A stretch of 64,000 nt of DNA, from NCBI GenBank assembly GCA_963808615.1, contig CAWEGV010000012.1, forward strand, positions 496,001 to 560,000. Reading direction: 5' to 3'. This stretch comes from Palsa-504 sp963808615. Lineage in GTDB: Bacteria > Actinomycetota > Actinomycetes > Streptosporangiales > Streptosporangiaceae. The position numbers were made by a program, and so were the translations under genes. The notes under the pieces are model-generated. The model did not search any database. It saw only the letters and a program-made list of their open reading frames with translations, and was not told the origin of the DNA. Below are positions 8,333 to 17,687 of the stretch, piece after piece. The stretch's first letter is position 1, and each line of letters opens with the position of its first letter.

Positions 8333-10240
8333 GTGTGCGGTATCGCCGGCTGTTACCAGCGGGCCGATGGTCCCAAGCTCGTGGACGTCATGACCGAACG
8401 GATCGCACATCGGGGTCCCGACGCCAACGGGACGTGGAACCACGAGGACGACCGGGTCTCGATCCAGCTCGGCCACCGACGGCTCTCGATCATCGACCTG
8501 TCCGCCGCAGCCGACCAGCCGCTATCCAAGCACGGGCTGACGCTCGTCTACAACGGCGAGCTCTACAACTACAAGGAGTTGCGGGCCGAGCTGGCCAGCC
8601 GTGGCGTCAGCTTCGTCACCGCCTCCGACACCGAGGTCGTGCTCGAGGCGTGGCGCTACTGGGGACCGGCGTCGCTGTCCCGGTTCCGCGGCATGTTCGC
8701 GTTCGCCCTGGCCGACGAGAAGACTGGCGAGCTGTTCCTGGCGCGTGACCCGCTCGGCATCAAGCCGCTGTTCTACCTAGCGCGGGGCGACGGCGCGCTG
8801 TTCGCGTCCGAGCTTAAGGCGTTGGTCTCGGCGGTCGGGCCCGAGCTGCGGATCGAGCCGGGCGCTCTGGTGGCGTCGATGCTCTATTACTGGGTGCCCG
8901 AGCAGTGGTGCGCGATCGAGGGAGTGCGCAAGCTCCACGCCGGTTCCTGGGCACGTTTCAGCCCTGACGGGCGTGTGCACCTGGAGCACTACTGGCAGGT
9001 CGCCGACGTGGCCCGGGAAGCCGAGGAGGCCGCCGCGCCGGACCTGGGCCGGGTGATCGAGGAGTCGGTCGCCGCCCACCTGGTGGCCGACGTGCCCGTG
9101 TCCAGCTTCCTGTCCGGCGGCCTGGATTCCAGCATCATCACCGTGCTCGCCCACCGCGCCGCCCGGGAGATCGATGCCTACACGATCACCTTCCGGCCCG
9201 AGGACCAGCGGCTGGAAGCCATGCCGGACGACGCGGCCTACGCTCGCAAGGTCGCGGCGCGGTTCGGGGTGAAGCTGCACGAGATCGAGATCTCGCCGGA
9301 CATCGTCACGATGCTGCCGCGCATGGTGGACGCTCTGGATGAGCCGATCGGCGACCCGGCCGCGATCAATACGGTGCTGATGTGCGAGGCGGCCCGGGCG
9401 CGCGGGGTCAAGGTGATCCTGTCCGGCATGGGCGCAGACGAGTTGTTCGGCGGGTACCGCAGGCAGCTGGCCTGCGTGATGGCGAGCCGCTACGGCCGGC
9501 TGCCCGGGCTGCCCCGCGCGGGCGTGCGGTTCGCGGTCGACCGGGCCCCGGTCACCCTCGCCGGCCGGGGGCTGCGCTACGCCCGGTGGGCCAAGCGGTT
9601 CCTGACCTTCGCCGAACTGCCCGAGGAACCGCGATACCGGCGCAGCTACACGCTGTACGACCCGGACGAGCTGGCCGGGCTCCTGAACCCGGACCTGCGG
9701 GCCCAGGTGGACCAGGTCATCGACGGGCACCGCGACATCTACACTGACAACTCGCTGCGCAACGAGGTCAACCGGATGTGCCTGGCCGACGCGCGTCTGT
9801 TCCTGCCCGGGCTTAACCTCGCCTACACCGACCGGGCCAGCATGGCGGCCTCGGTCGAGGTCCGCGTCCCGTTCGTGGATCCGGTCGTGGCGCAGGCCGC
9901 GTTCGCCATCTCGGGCCGCGACAAGATCCGGAACCGACAGGGCAAGGTGGCGCTTAAGCGGGCCGCGGAGAAATGGCTCCCGCACGAGATCGTCTACCGG
10001 CCCAAGGCCTCCTTCGGCGCGCCGCTTCGCGGGTGGGTCCGCAACGACCTGCAGGAGGTCATCAACGACGTGCTTGTCCGTGGTGAGCTCGTCGGCTCCG
10101 GGATGATCCGGGCCGACGCGCTGGACCGCCTGATTCAGGACGAACGGGCAGGCCGTCAAGACAATGCAAAGCAGATATGGCAGCTGCTGACGATGGAGCT
10201 GTGGTATCGCAACGTGCGGTCCACAGGCGTCGGGGCATAA
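8333..10240 (+). CDS. asnB: Asparagine synthetase (glutamine-hydrolysing) family protein
   Basis: A 635-residue class II glutamine amidotransferase fused to an AMP-forming synthetase domain. GTG is read as Met1 and Cys2 (MCGIAGCY) is the glutaminase nucleophile. Further glutamine-site motifs are AHRGPDANG, YNGELYNY and SDTEV. The synthetase P-loop is SFLSGGLDSSIIT near residue 255, and SGMGADELFGGYRR follows near residue 362. Family members convert aspartate to asparagine; versions inside exopolysaccharide loci are thought to amidate sugar carboxylates or other acids. It heads a plus-strand operon with the bi-domain oxidoreductase 14 bases downstream and then the heparinase gene. All catalytic motifs look intact. 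The true substrate here is inferred to be polysaccharide-linked, not free aspartate. Confidence 0.93.
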   Translation: MCGIAGCYQRADGPKLVDVMTERIAHRGPDANGTWNHEDDRVSIQLGHRRLSIIDLSAAADQPLSKHGLTLVYNGELYNYKELRAELASRGVSFVTASDTEVVLEAWRYWGPASLSRFRGMFAFALADEKTGELFLARDPLGIKPLFYLARGDGALFASELKALVSAVGPELRIEPGALVASMLYYWVPEQWCAIEGVRKLHAGSWARFSPDGRVHLEHYWQVADVAREAEEAAAPDLGRVIEESVAAHLVADVPVSSFLSGGLDSSIITVLAHRAAREIDAYTITFRPEDQRLEAMPDDAAYARKVAARFGVKLHEIEISPDIVTMLPRMVDALDEPIGDPAAINTVLMCEAARARGVKVILSGMGADELFGGYRRQLACVMASRYGRLPGLPRAGVRFAVDRAPVTLAGRGLRYARWAKRFLTFAELPEEPRYRRSYTLYDPDELAGLLNPDLRAQVDQVIDGHRDIYTDNSLRNEVNRMCLADARLFLPGLNLAYTDRASMAASVEVRVPFVDPVVAQAAFAISGRDKIRNRQGKVALKRAAEKWLPHEIVYRPKASFGAPLRGWVRNDLQEVINDVLVRGELVGSGMIRADALDRLIQDERAGRQDNAKQIWQLLTMELWYRNVRSTGVGA

Positions 10241-10254
10241 CTGGACAGGACACC

Positions 10255-12444
10255 ATGAAGCAGATCGCACAGAACTATAAGTCCGGGGAGCTCGTCGTCC
10301 TGGACGCGCCGGTCCCGGCGTGCCGTCCGGGCGGCGTCCTGGTGCAGTCGCTGTTCTCGCTCATCTCCACGGGCACCGAGATGATGAAGGTCCACGAGGC
10401 CCAGCTGTCTATGGTCGGCAAGGCGCGGGCCCGCCCGGACCAGGTGCGCAAGGTGCTGGACACGGTGGCTCAGCAGGGCGCGATGGCCACCTACAAGAAA
10501 GTCATGAACCGGCTGGACTCCTACACCCCGCTGGGCTACTCGCTGTGCGGCGTGGTCATCGAGGTCGGCGCGGGGGCCGAGGAGTTCAAGGTCGGTCAGC
10601 TGGTCGCGGCGGCAGGTAACGAGCACGCCTTGCACGCGGAGTTCAACTGGATCCCGGTCAACCTGTGTGCTCCCGTGCCGCGGGGCGTGGCTCCAGAGCA
10701 CGCCGCGTTCTCCACCGTGGGTGCGATCGCCATGCAGGGCGTGCGCCGGGCCGAGCCGCAGCTCGGCGAGGTTTCCCTGGTCATCGGCCTCGGCCTGATC
10801 GGCCAGCTGGTGGTCCGGCTGCTGGCCGCGGCCGGGATCCGGGTCCTTGGGCTGGACATGATCGAGGACCGCTGTCGGCTGGCCGAGCAGGCGGGCGCGG
10901 TGCTGTGCGCAGCCCCGGACGCCGAGGGCCTGGACGCCATCACGGCCTCGCTGGACGAGCTCACCAGCGCCCGCGGCGCCGACCATGTGTTCCTGGCCGC
11001 CGGGGGCTCCTCCAACGCGCCGGTCGAGACCGCGGCCAAGCTGGCCAGGGACCGGGCCCGGGTGGTGGACATCGGCAAAACCAAGCTGGACCTGCCCTGG
11101 ACCGCCTACTACGACAAGGAACTCGACGTCCGGTTCTCCCGGTCCTACGGCCCGGGCCGGTACGACGACCGGTACGAGCTGGAGGGGATCGACTACCCGG
11201 TCGCCTACGTCCGCTGGACCGAGCGCCGCAACCTGGAGTGCTTCCTGGACCTGCTGGCGCGCAAGGACCTCGAGGTCGCGACGCTGATCTCCGGCACGTT
11301 CCCGATGCACGACGCCAGCACGGTCTACGCCGACATGTCCTCCGGCGCGCTCAAGGCGGTCGGGGTCCTCCTCGAATACCCGGCGCCGGACCCCGAGGGC
11401 CTGCCCCGGCCGGCCACCAGCCTGGTCCGTTCCGGCGTCCCGTCCGTCCCGGCCAAGGTCTCGAAGGGACCGAACGGACCAGGCACCAAGCCTCTGGCCA
11501 TCGGCTTCATCGGCGCGGGCAACTACGCCTCGTCAATGCTGCTTCCGCACCTGGCACAGCTGCCGGACGTGCAGCTCACGCACGTCGCGACCACCCGGTC
11601 GCTGTCGGCGGTGAACGCCCAGCGACGGTTCGGCTTCACCACCGCCTCGACCAGCGCCCAGGCCGTGCTGGACGACGAGTCGCTGGACGTGATCTTCATC
11701 GTGACCCGCCACGCCACCCACGCGGACCTGGTCTGCCGGGCCCTGGAGTCCGGCCGGGCGGTGTTCGTGGAGAAGCCGCTCGCGCTGACCGGCGAGGAGC
11801 TGGACCGGATCACTGAGGTGATCGCCAAGACCGGCAACGACCGGCTGATGGTGGGGTTCAACCGGCGCTTCGCCCCGATGCTGACGAAGATGAAGGCCGA
11901 GTTCGGCCCGGCCAGCACAGCCGCGTTCACCCGCTACCTGGTCAGTGCCGGCTCGTTGGCTGCGGACAGCTGGTACCGCAACGAGGGCGAGGGGTCACGG
12001 TTCGCCGGCGAGGGCGGTCACTTCCTGGACACGCTGAGCTGGTGGTCCGACAGCCTGCCCGAGGAGGTCTACGCGGTAGGCAGCCCAGATTCCAACGATG
12101 TCCAGGTCACGGTGCAGTTCGGTAATGGCGCCAGCGGCGTGATCAGCTATCTCACCGGCGGCAACGTGCGCTTCCCCAAGGAGACTCTGGATGCCACCGG
12201 CGGCGGCCGCAGCGCGCGGCTGGACAATTTCCGCAAGGCCACGGTCTGGGCCGGGCGCGGTCACGACACGATCCGGGCCCGCGGCGGCCATGACAAAGGG
12301 CAGCGCACCGAGATGGCCCGCTTCGTCGAGGCCTGCCTGGCCGGCACGGCCATGCCAATCCCGCTCGAGTCGCTGGCCGCCACGACCAGGGCGACCATCG
12401 CCGTGCGGGAAAGCCTGCTGAGCGGCAAGCCGGAGCAGGTGTGA
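10255..12444 (+). CDS. Bi-domain oxidoreductase (MDR dehydrogenase + Gfo/Idh/MocA)
   Basis: About 729 residues from ATG at 10255, which follows AGGA; a longer frame opens at 10177 inside the previous gene. The N-terminal half is a zinc-type medium-chain dehydrogenase with a Rossmann motif SLVIGLGLIGQLVVRLLAAA near residue 175. The C-terminal half is a Gfo/Idh/MocA-family dehydrogenase with LAIGFIGAGNYASSMLLPHL near residue 410 and the family EKPLALT motif. Each half binds NAD(P). Proteins of this architecture occur beside heparinase II/III proteins in bacterial surface-polysaccharide loci and are presumed to oxidise or reduce a sugar nucleotide or glycoside. The stop overlaps the GTG of the next gene by 4 bp, so the two are translationally coupled. 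Confidence 0.9.
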   Translation: MKQIAQNYKSGELVVLDAPVPACRPGGVLVQSLFSLISTGTEMMKVHEAQLSMVGKARARPDQVRKVLDTVAQQGAMATYKKVMNRLDSYTPLGYSLCGVVIEVGAGAEEFKVGQLVAAAGNEHALHAEFNWIPVNLCAPVPRGVAPEHAAFSTVGAIAMQGVRRAEPQLGEVSLVIGLGLIGQLVVRLLAAAGIRVLGLDMIEDRCRLAEQAGAVLCAAPDAEGLDAITASLDELTSARGADHVFLAAGGSSNAPVETAAKLARDRARVVDIGKTKLDLPWTAYYDKELDVRFSRSYGPGRYDDRYELEGIDYPVAYVRWTERRNLECFLDLLARKDLEVATLISGTFPMHDASTVYADMSSGALKAVGVLLEYPAPDPEGLPRPATSLVRSGVPSVPAKVSKGPNGPGTKPLAIGFIGAGNYASSMLLPHLAQLPDVQLTHVATTRSLSAVNAQRRFGFTTASTSAQAVLDDESLDVIFIVTRHATHADLVCRALESGRAVFVEKPLALTGEELDRITEVIAKTGNDRLMVGFNRRFAPMLTKMKAEFGPASTAAFTRYLVSAGSLAADSWYRNEGEGSRFAGEGGHFLDTLSWWSDSLPEEVYAVGSPDSNDVQVTVQFGNGASGVISYLTGGNVRFPKETLDATGGGRSARLDNFRKATVWAGRGHDTIRARGGHDKGQRTEMARFVEACLAGTAMPIPLESLAATTRATIAVRESLLSGKPEQV

Positions 12445-14441
12445 GCACGGCGGTCACGTCACGGCTCGGCTGGTACGCTCGCCGGGCGCCCCTGATCTCC
12501 CCGTCCGGGATCTTCTGGCGGGCCCGCGATCGGGTCGTCCGGGCGGCCTGGTCGCCCAGGCAGGTGACCAGGCCGCAGCTGGCCTGCGCTGCGGCGGCGC
12601 CGCCCGCCCACGAGCTGGTGTTCACCGCCGTGGTGCCGCTGAGTACCGCCGGGCGGGTGCCGGAGGAGGCCAGGAAGCAACTGCTTGCGGTCGCGGACCG
12701 GCTGCTGCGGGGGGAATGGGAGACCCTGGGGGTACTCCGCGCCGACCTGGAGCGGCCTGACTGGTTCCGTGACCCGGTAACCGGCCGGCAGTCCGACCCG
12801 GATAGGTATGCCTTCCGCCTCGATTACCGCTCGGAGGAGCACTTCGGTAACGTCAGACAGGTCTGGGAGCTGTCCCGGCTGCAGCACCTGACGCTGTTGG
12901 CCACCGCCTGGTTCCTTACCCAAGACGAGCGGTACGCACGCCGGGTCGCGGATCATCTGCGCTCCTGGTGGCGGGAGAACCCGTTCCTGTCCGGCGTGAA
13001 CTGGACCAGGGGCATAGAACTCGGGATCCGGCTGATAAGCCTGGTCTGGATCCGGCGTTTGCTCGATGACTGGCCGGGCGTAGCCGACTTGTTCGAGCGC
13101 GACGCGCTCGCCGTGCGGCAGATCCGGTGGCACCAGCAGTACCTGGCCGCGTTCCGCAGCCGGGGCTCCTCGGCCACCAACCACGTGATGGCCGAAGCCG
13201 CCGGGCAACTGGTGGCAAGCTGCGCGTTCCCGTGGTTCCCCGAGAGCGAGCGCTGGCGGCGCAAGTCTGCGCTGCTACTGGAACGGGGGCTCATCCGCAA
13301 TACCTTCCCGTCGGGTATCGGCCGGGAGCCGACCCCGGACTGCCCGTGCTTCATTGCCGAACTCGGGTTCGTCGCAGCCGTTGAAGCCGAAGCGAGCGGT
13401 CATCCGCTTCGGCCGGCTACCTGGACCCGGCTATGTGCCTTGGCGGACAGCGCGGCGGCGCTCGTCGATGAGCGCTTGCGCCCGCCTGGTCAGGGCGATT
13501 CCGACGGAGCCTGCGGGCTCCTGCTTGACGCACCGACGCCGAACCACTGGCCGTCAATGCTGGCCCTGGCCGAGGTCCTGGTAGGCCACCAGGACTGGTG
13601 GCCGCCACTCCCGGCCAACATCGCAAGTTCGATTGTCAGCTCCCTGGCCGGGAGCAGGCGCCAGACTGCGGGCAGGCCCAGTCAGCGGCCGTCACGCTTT
13701 GCTGACGCCCGGATCACGCTGCTGCGTACGAGCGGAAAACCTGAGATCTGGTGCCGATGCGATGGCGGTCCGCACGGGTGCCCGAGCATCGCTGCGCATG
13801 TCCACCCGGATGCGCTGTCCGTCGAAGTGCGCTATGCAGGCGTCGACATCCTGGCCGACCCAGGCACCTTCTGCGACCACGACGTGCGTCATGGGCATAC
13901 GCGCGAGATCGAAGTACTCGATGACGGCGACATCGCCAGATGGACGGCTGAGTACGACAGGGACGCCTCGCCTGGCCCGCCGGCCATGCATCGCCGCTCG
14001 GTGCTGCTAGACCGAGCATCGCGCAGCATCGACATCATCGATCAGATTGACGAGGGCAGCCACGACATCCGTCTGGCCTTCCACCTCGGACCCGACGTCC
14101 AGGCCGAACTCGAGGAGTCCTGCGCAGTCCTGAAGTGGTCTACCGCAGCTACGCCCGGGGCGGCCCGGCTGGAACTGCCGCCGGGCCTTCGGTGGAGCCT
14201 GTACCGGGGCGAGAGCGATCCCATCCCCGGCCGGTGTCCCCATGGCCTGGGTCAGCGCATTGCCGCGGCTACGCTCCTGGGCTGCGGCCGTTGCGTGCCC
14301 GGGATGCCCCTTATCACCCGGCTGGAGTTCCTTGAAGCCGGCAAGTCGGGTAAATCCGCCGTTTCCCAGCACGGCATATCATGGGCCACATTCGCCTCCC
14401 TGTCGCATAAGGCGCCGGAGATCCAAACGGAGGCCATATGA
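12441..14441 (+). CDS. Heparinase II/III-family protein
   Basis: A 666-residue protein started at GTG 12441, overlapping the previous stop (GTGA). Residues about 90-400 form the alpha/alpha-toroid (YRSEEHFGNVRQVWELSRLQ, SGVNWTRGIELGIRLISLVW, RSRGSSATNHVMAEAAGQLV). The remainder is the beta-sandwich Hepar_II_III domain, with HVHPDALSVEVRYAG and DPGTFCDHD. The toroid N/H/Y-type residues suggest lyase or epimerase-like chemistry on uronic acids. No signal peptide is evident, as is usual for those partnered with a bi-domain oxidoreductase. It is the second such protein in the window (compare 1-1332). Its stop overlaps the ATG of the Wzz-like gene (ATGA). Confidence 0.88.
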   Translation: MSTAVTSRLGWYARRAPLISPSGIFWRARDRVVRAAWSPRQVTRPQLACAAAAPPAHELVFTAVVPLSTAGRVPEEARKQLLAVADRLLRGEWETLGVLRADLERPDWFRDPVTGRQSDPDRYAFRLDYRSEEHFGNVRQVWELSRLQHLTLLATAWFLTQDERYARRVADHLRSWWRENPFLSGVNWTRGIELGIRLISLVWIRRLLDDWPGVADLFERDALAVRQIRWHQQYLAAFRSRGSSATNHVMAEAAGQLVASCAFPWFPESERWRRKSALLLERGLIRNTFPSGIGREPTPDCPCFIAELGFVAAVEAEASGHPLRPATWTRLCALADSAAALVDERLRPPGQGDSDGACGLLLDAPTPNHWPSMLALAEVLVGHQDWWPPLPANIASSIVSSLAGSRRQTAGRPSQRPSRFADARITLLRTSGKPEIWCRCDGGPHGCPSIAAHVHPDALSVEVRYAGVDILADPGTFCDHDVRHGHTREIEVLDDGDIARWTAEYDRDASPGPPAMHRRSVLLDRASRSIDIIDQIDEGSHDIRLAFHLGPDVQAELEESCAVLKWSTAATPGAARLELPPGLRWSLYRGESDPIPGRCPHGLGQRIAAATLLGCGRCVPGMPLITRLEFLEAGKSGKSAVSQHGISWATFASLSHKAPEIQTEAI

Positions 14442-15832
14442 GCCAGCAGGCACTGGACCTGCGGAGGTCCATACAGATCGTGCGGCGGCACAAGCTCCTG
14501 GCTGGTGCCGTGGTGGTCCTGGGCGTTCTCGGCGGCGCTGCTTTCGCCGTGCTCAAGCCGCCGATGCTCGCGAGCACCGCGCTGGTCGCGTTCCCAGCTA
14601 GCTCGCAGCAAGCGGCCATCGCCACCACCGGATCCGATCCCTATACGGCAACCCAAGTGGTTGTCGCGGGTAGTTACCAGGTGCTGTTGAACGCACTGCC
14701 TCATGTCCGTCCGGTTATGTCGCTCGATGAGCTACGCCACGACGTCCAGGTCGCAAGCCCTTCCTCAGATATCATTTCGATAACAGGGGACGGCAAGAGC
14801 GCCGCTGATGCAGAAGCAGTCGCCAACGCTGTGGCCGACAGCTACGTTAAGTACGTCAGTTCCTCACAGAGCGCGGTCGGGCGGGTGCCAGCACAGGTGC
14901 TCCAGTCGGCCAGCAACGCAGCGGGGCCGAGCCCGATAGCGCGAACGATCATATTCGCGGTGCTGGGCGGGCTGGCCGGCGCGCTGATCGGAGTCATCGT
15001 AGCCCTGGCCATCGGTCGCAATGACCGGCGGCTCAGAGAGCGTGATGAGATAGCGAATTCAATCGGGATTCCCGTCATCGCGTCGGTCCCGGTTGCTCAC
15101 CCCTCAAACGCCGCGGGCTGGACGAAGCTTCTGGAGGGCTATAAGCCGACCGCCGTGCACTCCTGGCAGCTCCGAAGGGCCCTGCAGCAACTGGGGATGC
15201 CCGTAGCCGGTTTCGGCTCCCCCGCGAACAACGGTAACGGCAGTTCCTCGTACTACGACGACCGCGTTGCAATGTACGACAGCGATGGCGGCTGCTTTTC
15301 GCTCTTGGTGCTGTCGCTCTCCTCCGATTCCGGCGCTCTCGCGCTAGGGCCGCAACTGGCCGTCTTCGCCGCCTCGCAGAACATTCCGACCTCGCTTGTC
15401 ATCGGTCCCCAGCAGGACGCCGCCGCCACGGCCACGCTTCGCACCGCGTGCGCTGCACCGCTGTCCGAGGCGTCGCTGCGCCACGGCCTCCTGCGAGTCA
15501 CCGCTTATGACGAAGGTGGTGGTGTCGACCTGCAGCCGGACACCGCCTTGGCCATCGTGGTCGGGGTGGTCGACGGCCAAGCGCCGAGGATGCCCGACAC
15601 GATGCGGACCAGCGCTACGGCAATAGGGGTCTCAGCTGGTGCGGCGACCGCCGAGCAACTGGCCCGGGCGGCCGTGGTCGCGGTGGCCGACGGCCGGGAG
15701 GCCACCGGAATCCTCGTCGCTGACCCGGACCCGGACGACCAGACCACTGGTCGCATTCCGCATCTGGCACGCTCGGCACGACACAGGCGGCCCAACCGCC
15801 TGCAAGGCATAGTAACGGAGATCAAACGGTGA
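14438..15832 (+). CDS. Wzz-type polysaccharide chain-length/co-polymerase membrane protein
   Basis: A 464-residue protein. The first transmembrane segment is near residues 22-40 (LLAGAVVVLGVLGGAAFAVL). A periplasmic Wzz-like domain follows to about 165, with TDPYTATQ-type and ADAEAVANAVADSYVKYVSS sections. The second segment (TIIFAVLGGLAGALIGVIVA) spans about 170-190. The cytoplasmic remainder (about 270 residues) resembles the ATPase half of BY-kinase proteins in layout, but no Walker A motif (GxxxxGKS/T) is present. It ends in an Arg-rich tail. It overlaps neighbours by 4 bp on both sides and is part of the asnB operon. It probably helps set chain length in a Wzy-dependent pathway. Confidence 0.8.
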   Translation: MSQQALDLRRSIQIVRRHKLLAGAVVVLGVLGGAAFAVLKPPMLASTALVAFPASSQQAAIATTGSDPYTATQVVVAGSYQVLLNALPHVRPVMSLDELRHDVQVASPSSDIISITGDGKSAADAEAVANAVADSYVKYVSSSQSAVGRVPAQVLQSASNAAGPSPIARTIIFAVLGGLAGALIGVIVALAIGRNDRRLRERDEIANSIGIPVIASVPVAHPSNAAGWTKLLEGYKPTAVHSWQLRRALQQLGMPVAGFGSPANNGNGSSSYYDDRVAMYDSDGGCFSLLVLSLSSDSGALALGPQLAVFAASQNIPTSLVIGPQQDAAATATLRTACAAPLSEASLRHGLLRVTAYDEGGGVDLQPDTALAIVVGVVDGQAPRMPDTMRTSATAIGVSAGAATAEQLARAAVVAVADGREATGILVADPDPDDQTTGRIPHLARSARHRRPNRLQGIVTEIKR

Positions 15833-16746
15833 ACGATCCAGACCGTACGATTACCTGGTCGCGCGGCGATGAGCTGCTCGGCCGCTTGTGGGCCGACGAC
15901 ACCACCGAAGACGAGGAGAGCTCCGCAGCCGAGCTTAGCGCCGGGGGGCGGCTGGTCACCCTCGGATTCTTGACCGCCGCCCTGCGGCGCAAGGCCTGGG
16001 TCTGGTGCCTCACCGCCGTGGCCGGGCTAGCGATCGGTACCGGGCTTTACGTGAAATCCCCGCCGGCCTACCACGCCACCGCGACGGTTCTGCTCGTCTA
16101 CGCCAACCCCGATGGGAACACCCAAGAGGAAGTGCCAAGCGAGCAGAGCGTGGCGGAGAGTCGGGTAGTAGCAGCACGTGTCGTGCAGCAACTGAAGCTG
16201 CCGCAGTCTGTGGCCAGCTTCCAGGCCGCCTACTCGGTCACGGTCGTTACTGGCAACGTGCTGACGATCGACGTCGGCGCGCCATCCAGCGCCGCAGCGG
16301 TGCAGCGAGCATCGGCCGTGGCCACAACCTTTCTCCAGTACCGTGCCCAGTACGCGCGGACCCAGCTGCAGTTGTTGTCCGCTCAGCTCGATCAGCAGTT
16401 CAACGCGGCTCAGCGCCGCCTCGAGGTGCTTGATGCGCAAGCCAAACAGATACCCATCGTGCAGCCGACGCCTGCGCAAAAGGCCGAATCCGACAGCCTG
16501 CAGACCGAGATTGCGCAGCAGCAGCAGATCGTTCAGTACGTGACCGCGGCCAAGTCGACGGCTATCACGGATACGAACCAACTTGTGGTGGGCAGCTACG
16601 TGCTTAACGCCGCCACCCCACTCCATCGCTCATTGATCAAGGGTCCGGCGCTTTACTTCGTCGGCGGCCTTTTCGGCGGCCTCGTGATCGGCATGGGTAG
16701 CGTCCTCATGGCGGCGCTGTTGTCCAGCCGACTGCGCCGCCGGTGA
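15829..16746 (+). CDS. Wzz-type chain-length determinant protein
   Basis: A 305-residue protein with a GTG start overlapping the preceding stop. An acidic N-terminal cytoplasmic segment precedes a first transmembrane helix near residues 52-70 (AWVWCLTAVAGLAIGTGLYV). The periplasmic Wzz domain includes PPAYHATATVLLVYAN and a coiled-coil-prone stretch rich in Gln and Ala (QLQLLSAQLDQQFNAAQRRL). A second helix sits at about 275-298. The frame stops at TGA 16744-16746 directly after LLSSRLRRR. The next frame continues DDVAAVMGAPVRLSVG, which reads as the natural continuation of this protein into its ATPase-like half (see finding). Confidence 0.85.
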   Translation: MNDPDRTITWSRGDELLGRLWADDTTEDEESSAAELSAGGRLVTLGFLTAALRRKAWVWCLTAVAGLAIGTGLYVKSPPAYHATATVLLVYANPDGNTQEEVPSEQSVAESRVVAARVVQQLKLPQSVASFQAAYSVTVVTGNVLTIDVGAPSSAAAVQRASAVATTFLQYRAQYARTQLQLLSAQLDQQFNAAQRRLEVLDAQAKQIPIVQPTPAQKAESDSLQTEIAQQQQIVQYVTAAKSTAITDTNQLVVGSYVLNAATPLHRSLIKGPALYFVGGLFGGLVIGMGSVLMAALLSSRLRRR

Positions 16747-16759
16747 CGATGTCGCAGCC

Positions 16760-17500
16760 GTGATGGGCGCGCCCGTGCGGCTCAGCGTAGGCCGGCTGCG
16801 CCCGCGCCGCTGGCCGCCGACGCTGCGCCCGCAGGCGGGCAAGCGGAACCTTGACCTGAGGCGGGTCGTCGCATATCTGCGACGGGAGGTGCCGGGAAGT
16901 TCCCGGAACCCGGCGAGTCTCGCGGTCGTCGCCGTCGACGACGCGCAGGTTGTGGCCAAGGTCGTCACGTCGCTGGCCGTCTCCTGCGCCAGCCAGGGTA
17001 AGCAGGTAGTGGTGGCCGACCTTTCCGGTGATGCTCACCTAGGCCGCCTGCTGGGGGTCCGCGTCCCGGGCATCCGCCCGGTCAGCCGGAACGGCGCGAA
17101 CTTCCTGGTCGTACTTCCAGAGCGTGAGGAATTTGCGCCGGTCGGCCCAGTGCCCGGCGGTGGCTCTCCGGCAGTGCCAGCCCAGCCTGATGCGGACCTG
17201 GTCACCGCCTGCTCCTCGGCTGACCTCCTGCTCACCCTGGCCGTTCTCGATCCAGCCTTCGGCGGCGGTCACCTGGGGACATGGGCCACCAACGCGGTCG
17301 CGGTGGTAACCGCCGGGGAGTCCTCGGCGGAGAAGATCCACAGCGCGGGCCAGATGATACGGCTCGCCGGAGCACACCTGGACTCCGTCGTCTTGATCGG
17401 GGCAGACAAGAGCGATGACAGCCTCGGCGTGACGGATCCGGCCGACCAGTCCGAATCGGTGCCGAACTACGTCTGGAACCCCGCTACCGAGCGGGGGTAA
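16760..17500 (+). CDS. Degenerate CpsD/BY-kinase-like ATPase domain protein
   Basis: About 247 residues from GTG 16760 (ATG 16763 is an alternative). The domain has the P-loop ATPase-like layout of polysaccharide co-polymerase partners: strand LAVVAVDDAQVVAKVVTSLA where Walker A should be, then QVVVADLSGDAHLGRLLGV at the Walker A'-like position (VVADLSG) and AVAVVTAGESSAEKIHSAGQ later. The GK(S/T) loop is missing and there is no C-terminal tyrosine cluster, so neither ATP hydrolysis nor BY-kinase activity is supported. It lies 13 bases after the Wzz-like gene and is probably the separated second half of one protein. A structural role in chain-length control is inferred. Confidence 0.7.
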   Translation: MMGAPVRLSVGRLRPRRWPPTLRPQAGKRNLDLRRVVAYLRREVPGSSRNPASLAVVAVDDAQVVAKVVTSLAVSCASQGKQVVVADLSGDAHLGRLLGVRVPGIRPVSRNGANFLVVLPEREEFAPVGPVPGGGSPAVPAQPDADLVTACSSADLLLTLAVLDPAFGGGHLGTWATNAVAVVTAGESSAEKIHSAGQMIRLAGAHLDSVVLIGADKSDDSLGVTDPADQSESVPNYVWNPATERG

Positions 17501-17586
17501 CCCCAGCCGCCACGGACCTGGGCGGCGAAACGCCTAATCCGGCAGGCCAGTGGCGTGAACGCATCCTGCTCGTCGCCCGTTTTAGA

Positions 17587-17621
17587 TGTATCAGGGCGAG
17601 AGTCGGCATTGTCCTATGTAG
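17587..17621 (+). promoter_or_regulatory. Repeated leader element, copy a (upstream of GT25 gene)
   Basis: The sequence contains GTATCAGGGCGAGAGTCGG and ends TATGTAG, matching copies b (18535), c (25056) and d (33874, minus) except for about three extra bases in the middle. It lies 67 bases before the GTG start at 17688. A role as promoter or operator is inferred only from its recurrence ahead of genes of one locus. Confidence 0.5.
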
Positions 17622-17687
17622 CAAATAGGTCAGAGGTCGCGGCGTGGGCGGCTCTCCGCCGGGAAACCCGGGTGCACGGAAGGGCAA

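Noticed and set aside
8777..10270. Long minus-strand open frame opposite the asparagine synthetase gene
   Set aside because: It is antisense to a gene with complete family motifs and has the Arg/Gly/Pro-rich composition of a high-GC shadow frame.
16742..16746. Programmed +1 frameshifting of the prfB kind
   Set aside because: The CGG codon before TGA-C cannot re-pair well one base on, and no strong upstream Shine-Dalgarno is present; kept only as one possibility in the finding.
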